From NCBI GenBank assembly GCA_964648005.1, contig CAZYKR010000204.1:1-8266 (forward strand): a DNA stretch of 8,266 nucleotides. The letters run 5' to 3'. How positions within the stretch are numbered: position 1 is the stretch's first letter; each line of letters begins with the position of its first letter. Under the pieces are notes generated by a model. It ran no database searches and was not told where the DNA came from. It was given only the letters and a program-made list of their open reading frames with translations. This stretch comes from JAGQTE01 sp964648005. GTDB lineage: Bacteria > Actinomycetota > Acidimicrobiia > Acidimicrobiales > Acidimicrobilacustridaceae. Below are positions 1 through 5,186 of this stretch, one piece after another. The position numbers and the translations under genes are program-made.

Positions 1-130
1 AGCCGCCTAACCACCGCAAGACCCGGCGGAACAGAGGCAACGCAAGCAACCAGCGCACGACCTCCCCAACGATCCTTGACAACTGAAGATGAGCCGACGC
101 ATCGACGGTCGATACCGCCAGAGTGGGGCC

Positions 131-1294
131 ATGGCAACCACCGCTCCGTTCTGGCGGCTCCCCGGGCCGGCGGGTCCGGCACCGGAACCGTGGACAGCGC
201 GGGCGCTCACCCTCGCCGAAGCGCTCCAGCGATCCTTCGCCGTGCCCGGCGTCGCGGGCGCCTACCGGGAGGCGGTGCCGTCGGGTGAGCGGCCCTACGC
301 CTTCCTGTGGCCGTGGTCGCAGGCGCTCGCAGCCGGGCTCGAGCTGATCGAGCTCGGTGCCGGCCTGGGCTCACCGCTCGATGTGGGTGAGCTGCTCGAT
401 CGCGGCCTGGCGGCCTACCGGGACGACCGGCTCCGTCCACCCGGGTACGCCTCGTATGTGCTGCGCCCGCTCGGCGGTGGTGGCGATGCCTTCTACGACG
501 ACAACGCCTGGATCGGGCTGGCGCTCGTCTCCGCCCACCGACTGCTCGGCGACGACGCCCTACGCCTTCGGGCGGAGGAGGTCCTGGCCTTCGTCCTCAG
601 CGGTTGGGATCACGACGATCGTCACCCGGCGCCAGGTGGCGTGTTCTGGACCCGTGCGCCCTGGAGCGACGACCGCAACACCGTGTCGAACGCGCCGACG
701 GCCCAGCTTGCGCTCGGCTTGCACGAGCTGACCGACCACCCCGCGCTCCTCGGCTGGGCGCAGACCCTCTTGGCCTGGACCCGCACCCACCTGCGCGACC
801 CCGACGACGGCCTGTACTGGGATCACATCGACCTGCGCGGCACCATCGAGCGCACCAAGTGGAGCTACAACCAGGGCTCGGTCCTCGGTGCCGAGCTGCT
901 CCTGGCCCGGGCCCTCGCCGACGACGACCCAAGCCAGGCCGGCGCCCATCGGCACGAGGCTGAGCGCCTCGGCCGGGCCATCCTCGAGCGATACCGATCC
1001 CCCACCACGCCGTGGGCGGCGCAGGGCCTGCCGTTCAACGCCGTGTGCGCCCGCAACCTCGTCGCGCTGGCGCACGAGACCGGCGACGACGCCCTGGCCA
1101 CGTCGTGCCGCGACGCCGTCCTCGCCATCGCCGACGAGGCGTGGCAGCGCTGCCATGCCGATGACGATCTGGTGCGCAAGCCCGAACAGTCTCGGACCAC
1201 TGAACTGATCGACCAGGCCGCGCTCGTCCGGCTCCAAGCGCTGGCCGGCCTGGCGACCGTCGAGTGGCCTGTCAGGCCGTCGGCGCAGCCATGA
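131..1294 (+). CDS. Glycoside hydrolase family 76 (alpha-1,6-mannanase-like) protein, no signal peptide
   Basis: This 387-residue protein looks like a complete GH76 (alpha/alpha)6-barrel enzyme; the family hydrolyses alpha-1,6-mannose linkages. The key evidence is FYDDNAWIGLAL near residues 121-132, whose adjacent D123-D124 match the catalytic Asp pair known from GH76 mannanases. Further family-like stretches are GGVFWT (169-174), NTVSNAPTAQLALGLHEL (183-200) and WSYNQGS (244-250). There is no signal peptide or lipobox, so the product looks cytoplasmic, unlike secreted fungal or Bacillus members; the substrate may be an intracellular mannose-containing glycan or a related sugar (inference). 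I chose the ATG at 131. An in-frame ATG at 89 would add 14 residues, but those codons have poor third-position GC. A -10-like CAGAGT (119-124) lies six bases before 131, so a leaderless start is possible. The 3' end overlaps the convergent anti-sigma gene by 23 nt. Family assignment is firm, substrate is not. Confidence 0.85.
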   Translation: MATTAPFWRLPGPAGPAPEPWTARALTLAEALQRSFAVPGVAGAYREAVPSGERPYAFLWPWSQALAAGLELIELGAGLGSPLDVGELLDRGLAAYRDDRLRPPGYASYVLRPLGGGGDAFYDDNAWIGLALVSAHRLLGDDALRLRAEEVLAFVLSGWDHDDRHPAPGGVFWTRAPWSDDRNTVSNAPTAQLALGLHELTDHPALLGWAQTLLAWTRTHLRDPDDGLYWDHIDLRGTIERTKWSYNQGSVLGAELLLARALADDDPSQAGAHRHEAERLGRAILERYRSPTTPWAAQGLPFNAVCARNLVALAHETGDDALATSCRDAVLAIADEAWQRCHADDDLVRKPEQSRTTELIDQAALVRLQALAGLATVEWPVRPSAQP

Positions 1295-2024
1295 CGATGT
1301 CGCCGGTCGGCTGCGGCGAACCACCGGAAGGCTCGATCGTCACGGCCAGCACATCGGCCTCGTCGACCGGCGGCACGAACGTGCTGCCGACGGTGCCCTG
1401 CGCGTCCGGGACGAACAGCGTCGCCGGGTGCTTCACCTCGCCGGCGACGAACCACAGCTCGTAGGTCGATCCCTCACCGGGTTGGCGCAAGTCGCCCGCC
1501 ACCACCGCGGCGCGGTGCTCCTGACGGGACCACACCACCTGGGCCGTGCTGCCGTCGTCGCCCACCAGCTCATAGGTCCGAGCGTCCGGCGCCGCCAGCA
1601 CTGCTGCCAGATCGTCGGCAGAGGGTTCGCGGCCCAGCGTCAGCACCGCCACGGCGGCGACCACCAACGCCACCACCGCTGCGGCCGCCAACCAGCGCCG
1701 CGTCGTGGCCGGCGGTCGAACGGTCCCGCCGTTCGTACCGGACGCATCGGCAGCGTCGGGCGCGTCGGCTCGTGGGCGTCCAGACCGCACGATCGGCGGG
1801 TCCTGGCGCACGGTACGGATCTCGGCCAGCACGTTCGCCCGCAGCCCAGCCGGCGGCGGCACCGCCACATCGGCAGCGAGCAGCGCCGTCGTCTCGGCGA
1901 ACCCGTCGAGCTCGCGTCGGCAGGCCCCGCAGTCGACCAGGTGCCGGTCGAAGTCGGCCCGCTCCTCACCGTCGACGGCATCGAGGGCGATGACGCCGGT
2001 GCTCAGGTGGATCTCGGCAGTCAT
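1272..2024 (-). CDS. rskA: RskA-like membrane-anchored anti-sigma factor with zinc-binding ZAS motif
   Basis: This 250-residue protein is the probable anti-sigma factor of the sigma gene immediately upstream. Residues 1-75 form a cytoplasmic anti-sigma domain containing H28-x3-C32-x2-C35, the ZAS zinc-binding signature. A Pro/Asp-rich linker (76-110) leads to one membrane helix at about 111-130 (WLAAAAVVALVVAAVAVLTL). Residues 137-250 resemble the extracytoplasmic RskA domain, including TYELWFV near 187-193 and the following HPATLFVPDAQGT. In this family the inner domain sequesters the sigma factor and regulated intramembrane proteolysis releases it. The ATG overlaps the sigma stop as ATGA (2021-2024) and has a strong GGAGGTGAT Shine-Dalgarno, so the two are translationally coupled. 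The reading frame stays open upstream into the sigma gene, but that extension is a shadow. The 3' end runs 23 nt into the convergent GH76 gene. RskA-type assignment is strong; the signal sensed is unknown. Confidence 0.88.
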   Translation of the reverse strand: MTAEIHLSTGVIALDAVDGEERADFDRHLVDCGACRRELDGFAETTALLAADVAVPPPAGLRANVLAEIRTVRQDPPIVRSGRPRADAPDAADASGTNGGTVRPPATTRRWLAAAAVVALVVAAVAVLTLGREPSADDLAAVLAAPDARTYELVGDDGSTAQVVWSRQEHRAAVVAGDLRQPGEGSTYELWFVAGEVKHPATLFVPDAQGTVGSTFVPPVDEADVLAVTIEPSGGSPQPTGDIVMAAPTA

Positions 2025-2635
2025 GCCATCACCTCCAGCGCGTCCCGCAGGCGGATCATCCCGTCGCGGATGCGGGTCTTGACGGTCCCCAGCGGCACGT
2101 CGAGCAGCGCCGCCACCTCCGGGTACGTGTAGCCGCCGTAGTAGGCCAGCTCGATCGCCTCGCGCTGCAGGTCGGTCAGCTCCGCCAACGCCGACTGCAC
2201 CGCCGAGGCCGTAGAGGACCGCTCGACCGCCGCCAACAGGTCGGCGTCGGCGGCATCGGCAGCGCCGATCTCCGGATCGCGCCGGGCGTGGCGTTCGGTC
2301 CGATCCCGATGCGCCTGCTCGGCGCGCACCCGATCGACCGCCCGCCGGTGCGCCAGGGTCGACAACCACGCCGACACCGAACCACGCTCGGCGTCGAAGC
2401 GGGCCGCCGTCCGCCACACCTCGACGAACACCTCCTGGCTCACCTCTTCGCTGTGGTCCGGGTCGCGCAGGACGCGTCGGATGATCCCGTAGACCGTCGG
2501 CGCGAAGGCGTCGAAGAGCTCGGCGAACGCCCCCTCGTCCCCACGGGCCACGCGCTGCACCACGGCTGCCGCGCCATCGCCGGCCGCGACCAGGCGCAGC
2601 GGTGCCGGCGTGTCCTGCGGGTCCGAGGTGCTCAT
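2021..2635 (-). CDS. sigK: ECF RNA polymerase sigma factor, SigK-like (ECF19 type)
   Basis: This 204-residue protein has the two-domain ECF sigma layout. Region 2 spans about 29-104, with HSEEVSQEVFVEVWR at 61-75 and the promoter-melting stretch WLSTLAHRRAVDRVR at 90-104. Region 4 spans about 146-199, and its helix-turn-helix YYGGYTYPEVAALLDVPLG (165-183), continuing into TVKTRIRDGMIRLRDAL, is very close to mycobacterial SigK. It should direct RNA polymerase to its own promoter and to the divergent lipoprotein operon, and be held inactive by the downstream RskA-like protein (ATGA overlap). The frame is open further upstream, but the ATG at 2635 is preferred because a promoter-like CCGAAC ends only 9 nt before it, implying a leaderless or nearly leaderless mRNA; there is no Shine-Dalgarno. 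The protein has no cysteine, so the disulfide redox switch reported for M. tuberculosis SigK cannot operate here. The symbol rests on similarity and context. Confidence 0.9.
   Translation of the reverse strand: MSTSDPQDTPAPLRLVAAGDGAAAVVQRVARGDEGAFAELFDAFAPTVYGIIRRVLRDPDHSEEVSQEVFVEVWRTAARFDAERGSVSAWLSTLAHRRAVDRVRAEQAHRDRTERHARRDPEIGAADAADADLLAAVERSSTASAVQSALAELTDLQREAIELAYYGGYTYPEVAALLDVPLGTVKTRIRDGMIRLRDALEVMA
2025..2036 (-). promoter_or_regulatory. Strong ribosome binding site of the anti-sigma gene
   Basis: On the minus strand, GGAGGTGAT followed by GGC lies directly before the ATG at 2024, within the last codons of the sigma gene. It is nearly a full complement of the 16S rRNA 3' end, with six bases between GGAGGT and the start. 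It fixes the anti-sigma start and suggests efficient coupled translation of the inhibitor. Confidence 0.75.
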
Positions 2636-2644
2636 CGCAGCACC

Positions 2645-2672
2645 GTTCGGAGACCCGATCCCCCCGGATTGG
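2645..2672 (-). promoter_or_regulatory. Putative SigK-type ECF promoter of the sigma/anti-sigma operon
   Basis: On the minus strand CCAATCC (2672 to 2666) is followed after 15 nt by CCGAAC (2650 to 2645). This resembles the mycobacterial SigK promoter elements as I recall them (CCATCC at -35, CCGAAT at -10). The same motif and spacing occur on the opposite strand before the divergent lipoprotein gene. The -10 element ends 9 nt before the sigma ATG, so transcription would begin at or just before the start codon. Autoregulation is the inference. Confidence 0.6.
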
Positions 2673-2698
2673 TCACCCGTCACACCGTAGGCCCTCCA

Positions 2699-2726
2699 CC
2701 AATCCGCCGGTCGGACGGCGCCGAAG
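2699..2726 (+). promoter_or_regulatory. Putative SigK-type ECF promoter of the lipoprotein operon
   Basis: CCAATCC (2699-2705), a 15-nt spacer and CCGAAG (2721-2726) form the plus-strand copy of the motif found before the sigma gene. The predicted transcription start is near 2733, leaving a leader of about 30 nt that contains AAGGAG before the GTG at 2763. The match in sequence and spacing to the other copy is the main evidence; the link to the sigma factor is inference. Confidence 0.6.
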
Positions 2727-2749
2727 ACCCATCGCTCACGACCGGAACC

Positions 2750-2755
2750 AAGGAG
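2750..2755 (+). promoter_or_regulatory. Ribosome binding site of the repeat lipoprotein
   Basis: AAGGAG lies seven bases before the GTG at 2763. It supports that GTG as the start, placing a basic N-terminus and hydrophobic segment ahead of the lipobox cysteine. Confidence 0.7.
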
Positions 2756-2762
2756 CACGACC

Positions 2763-4037
2763 GTGACCTCTTCCCGCACCACCCGAGCCGCTGCCGTCGG
2801 CCTCGCCCTCGGCCTCGCCGCCGCCGGCGTCGGCTGCAGCAGCACCTCGACCGACACCACCGGATCGACCGGCACCATGGCCGACGCCACCGGAACGACG
2901 GCGATGGCGCCCGGCACTTCCCCTGGCACGGCTGTGGCCATGGCGGCGACAGCAACTCCCGCCGCCGAGCTGCGCGCCACGATGACCGACCTGTTGGTCA
3001 GCCACGTCTACCTCGCCGGCATCGCCCTACAGACCGCGGTGCAGACCAGCCCCACCTCGCCGCAGACGGCGGCAGCCACCGAGGCGCTCGACCAGAACTC
3101 GATGCAGATCGCCGACGCCGTCGGCTCGGTCTACGGGCCCGAGGCCGGAGACCAGTTCCTCGAGCTGTGGCGCAAGCACATCGGCTTCTTCGTCGACTAC
3201 ACGGTCGCCAAGGCCGCCGGCGACGACGAGGCGGCGAACATCGCCAAGACCGCCCTCGACGGCTACCTCCTCGACCTCGGCGCCTTCCTCGCCGCCGCCA
3301 ACCCCAACCTCACCGAGGACGGCGTCGCCGAGGCCCTCGTTCCCCACGTCGACACCCTGTTCGCCGCCATCGACCTGATGGTCGCCAAGGATCCGACGGC
3401 GCCGTCGGCGCTGCGCCAGGCGGCCGCCGCCATGCCACCGATCGCCGCCGTGCTGACCGACGCCATCGTCACCCAGCAGGAGCTCGAGGGCTCCGCCGAC
3501 GGTGACGCCGCCGGACTGCGGGCCGGGCTCACGACGCTGTTGGACGAGCACGTCTACCTTGCGGGCATCCTCGTCGTCACGGCGCTGGCCACCAGCCCGG
3601 ACTCGCCCGAAGCGACCGCCGCTGCCGCTGCGCTCGACGAGAACTCGGTCGCCTTCGCCGACGCCGTCGGCTCCATCTACGGCCCCGAGGCCGGTGACCA
3701 GTTCCTCGAACTGTGGCGCAAGCACATCGGCTTCTTCGTCGACTACACCGTCGCCAAGGCCACCAGCGACGACGAGGCGGCCGACATCGCCAAGACCGGG
3801 CTCAGCGGCTACTTCCTCGACCTGGGCGCCTTCCTGGCCACCGCCAACCCCAACCTGACCGAGGACGGCGTCGCCGAGGCCCTCGTCCCGCACGCCGAGA
3901 CGTTGTTCGCCACCATCGACCTCGCCGCCGCCGGCGACGCGGGCACCTACGACGCCCTGCGCCAGGCCGCCGGTGCCATGCCGCCGATCGCTGCAGCGCT
4001 CGCCGGCGCCATCGCCACCCAGCAGGACATGCAGTGA
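2763..4037 (+). CDS. Lipoprotein with two tandem 182-residue-period helical domains, function unknown
   Basis: This 424-residue protein has a lipoprotein signal peptide: basic MTSSRTTR, a hydrophobic stretch, and a lipobox-like GVGC with C25 as the anchor. A Thr/Ser/Gly/Ala-rich linker follows (26-66), then two copies of one domain at 69-242 and 251-424. They align without a gap at an offset of 182 residues; I count about 126 identities in 174. Each copy has HVYLAG (H81, H263), LWRKHIGFFVDY (H139, H321), NPNLTEDGVAEALVPH (H195, H377) and a closing MPPIAA. From memory, the LWRxHIGxFVDY signature occurs in proteins databases label 'copper amine oxidase', a label I believe is carried over from another domain; no amine oxidase active site is visible. 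The pattern suggests helical bundles, possibly metal-binding through the conserved His (inference). It is divergent from the sigma gene, has a matching promoter, and overlaps the next gene by GTGA. Confidence 0.85.
   Translation: MTSSRTTRAAAVGLALGLAAAGVGCSSTSTDTTGSTGTMADATGTTAMAPGTSPGTAVAMAATATPAAELRATMTDLLVSHVYLAGIALQTAVQTSPTSPQTAAATEALDQNSMQIADAVGSVYGPEAGDQFLELWRKHIGFFVDYTVAKAAGDDEAANIAKTALDGYLLDLGAFLAAANPNLTEDGVAEALVPHVDTLFAAIDLMVAKDPTAPSALRQAAAAMPPIAAVLTDAIVTQQELEGSADGDAAGLRAGLTTLLDEHVYLAGILVVTALATSPDSPEATAAAAALDENSVAFADAVGSIYGPEAGDQFLELWRKHIGFFVDYTVAKATSDDEAADIAKTGLSGYFLDLGAFLATANPNLTEDGVAEALVPHAETLFATIDLAAAGDAGTYDALRQAAGAMPPIAAALAGAIATQQDMQ
2967..3488 (+). repeat. Tandem domain repeat, copy A
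   Basis: First copy of the duplicated domain, residues 69-242 of the repeat lipoprotein. It aligns to copy B at a constant offset of 546 bp. The best-conserved core is residues 125-150, identical in both copies. Bases 3165-3202 are identical to 3711-3748 (38 nt). Confidence 0.85.
3513..4034 (+). repeat. Tandem domain repeat, copy B
   Basis: Second copy of the duplicated domain, residues 251-424. It follows copy A after an eight-residue junction and ends at the last codon of the gene. The two copies differ mainly near their N-termini and in the segment at 385-395, and share the HVYLAG, RKHIGFF and ALVPH motifs. Confidence 0.85.
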
Positions 4038-5137
4038 GTCGACGCCTCCTGCTCGGTGCGCTCGCCGCGGCGGCGGCCGTGACCCTCGCCAGTTGTGGGG
4101 ATCACGAGCCGACCGCCGTCGGTGACGGCGACCTGGCCGGGCACCCCGGGCACGGCGGGCACGGCGGACACGGCGGGCACACGTTCGGCGCACCGAACGA
4201 TCCCGGTCCCGATCCCGCGGCTCAGGCGGCGGCGCCGCTGGGAGTCGTCCAGGTCAGCGTCGGCGCGGCACCGCACGCGCTGGCGCTGGCCGGCGGCTCC
4301 TTGTGGGTCGCCGACCGCGACGCCGGCACGCTGACGCCGCTCGACCCGATCACCCTCGAGCGGCGCGGCGAGTCGGTCGTGGTCGGCGGCGAACCGGTGG
4401 CGGCGGTCGCCGCCGACGACGGCACGATCTGGATCGCCGACCTGGCCGGCAACGCCGCCATCCCCGTCGACGGCGCGACGGGGACTGCGGGCACACCGGT
4501 GCCGGTCGGGAAGCGACCATCGGGACTCGCGGTCGGCGGCGACCGTGGTGACGACGGAATCGGCGGCACCATCGTGTGGACCTCCAACGGCGCCGACGGC
4601 ACCGTCACCCGCATCGACACGTCGACCGGTGCGACCACGACGTCGGCCCGTATCGGGTACGGCCTCACCGCAATTGCCCAACGAGGCGACCGTCTCTGGG
4701 TCGCGGCCACGCTCGACCGGCAGGTCGTCCCGCTCGACGCCACCACGCTGCAGCCCGCCGGGCCGGCGGTCGACGTCGACGCCGGGGTCACCGCGCTGGT
4801 GGCGACCGACGACGGCATCTGGGTCACCGCCAGCAGTGCCGGCACCGTCACGCGCATCGATCCGACGACCGGCGTCGCCGACGCGCCGGTCATCGTCGAC
4901 GCCCTCACCGGCCCGGGCGCCGGCCCGTCGGGCATCACCGCCGCGGCCGGGGCCTTGTGGGTGACGAACAACCACGACCGCACCGTGGTGCGCGTCGACC
5001 CGACCGACGGCACCGCGGCGCCGCCGGAGTTCTTCGCCCGCGAGGTGTCGCCGTCGCTCGCCATGGGAACGGTCGTCGCCCAGGCCGACAACGTGTGGGT
5101 CAGCGACCCTGTCGCCGGGACGGTCACCCGCCTCTGA
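4034..5137 (+). CDS. Lipoprotein with His-x-x array and seven-bladed beta-propeller (YVTN/Vgb-like)
   Basis: This 367-residue protein starts with MSRRLLLGALAAAAAVTL and a canonical lipobox LASC, so C21 is the lipid anchor. Just after it lies HPGHGGHGGHGGH (37-49), with five His at every third position and H24 nearby: a plausible metal-binding segment. From about residue 70 to the end there are seven x-W-[V/I/T]-x motifs (LWVAD 90, IWIAD 132, VWTSN 181, LWVAA 221, IWVTA 262, LWVTN 308, VWVSD 354), each followed by G-T-[V/L]-T-R-[I/L]-D-like strands. This is the pattern of a seven-bladed propeller of the YVTN/virginiamycin B lyase-like kind, usually a binding scaffold. No catalytic residues were identified. 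The GTG overlaps the previous stop as GTGA, with AGGA six bases upstream, so it is co-translated with the repeat lipoprotein and probably partners it outside the membrane (inference). Confidence 0.87.
   Translation: MSRRLLLGALAAAAAVTLASCGDHEPTAVGDGDLAGHPGHGGHGGHGGHTFGAPNDPGPDPAAQAAAPLGVVQVSVGAAPHALALAGGSLWVADRDAGTLTPLDPITLERRGESVVVGGEPVAAVAADDGTIWIADLAGNAAIPVDGATGTAGTPVPVGKRPSGLAVGGDRGDDGIGGTIVWTSNGADGTVTRIDTSTGATTTSARIGYGLTAIAQRGDRLWVAATLDRQVVPLDATTLQPAGPAVDVDAGVTALVATDDGIWVTASSAGTVTRIDPTTGVADAPVIVDALTGPGAGPSGITAAAGALWVTNNHDRTVVRVDPTDGTAAPPEFFAREVSPSLAMGTVVAQADNVWVSDPVAGTVTRL
4142..4180 (+). repeat. Short in-frame repeat encoding a His-Gly-Gly array
   Basis: A 9-nt unit close to CACGGCGGG is repeated, giving His at residues 37, 40, 43, 46 and 49 of the propeller lipoprotein. 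The near-identity of the units suggests expansion by replication slippage, so copy number may vary among relatives. Confidence 0.7.
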
Positions 5138-5174
5138 TGCACCAACACGGCGCCGGTGACTCGCCGGCGGCGCG

Positions 5175-5180
5175 TAGGGT
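5175..5180 (+). promoter_or_regulatory. Probable -10 element for a leaderless antiporter transcript
   Basis: TAGGGT fits the actinobacterial TANNNT -10 consensus and lies six bases before the GTG at 5187. That is the spacing expected when transcription starts on the first base of the start codon. I see no convincing -35 element. The AGGG inside it could alternatively serve as a weak ribosome binding site. Confidence 0.5.
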
Positions 5181-5186
5181 CGCACC

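Noticed and set aside
1..10. In-frame GCC GCC TAA that might be the end of an upstream gene
   Set aside because: Ten bases are too few to support any gene call.
76..81. TTGACA, a perfect -35 hexamer upstream of the GH76 gene
   Set aside because: No -10-like hexamer occurs at 16-18 nt spacing (bases 98-105 do not resemble one); likely chance. Kept only as a weak hint for the start at 131.
89..130. Upstream ATG giving a 401-residue GH76 protein
   Set aside because: The extra 14 codons have poor third-position GC and no ribosome binding site; ATG 131 is preferred, though the longer form cannot be excluded.
2025..2417. Extension of the anti-sigma reading frame into the sigma gene
   Set aside because: It reads through the sigma coding region in another frame; the ATGA overlap with a strong Shine-Dalgarno marks the true start.
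3027..4193. Long minus-strand open frame opposite the lipoprotein genes, and a similar one at 3947-5290
   Set aside because: Low-complexity Arg/Gly/Val-rich translations typical of antisense frames in GC-rich genes; no start signals or family features.
5150..5173. Imperfect stem GCGCCGG / CCGGCGGCGC between the propeller and antiporter genes as a terminator
   Set aside because: Needs a bulged base, has no T tract, and runs into the putative antiporter promoter; in such GC-rich sequence it is likely chance.
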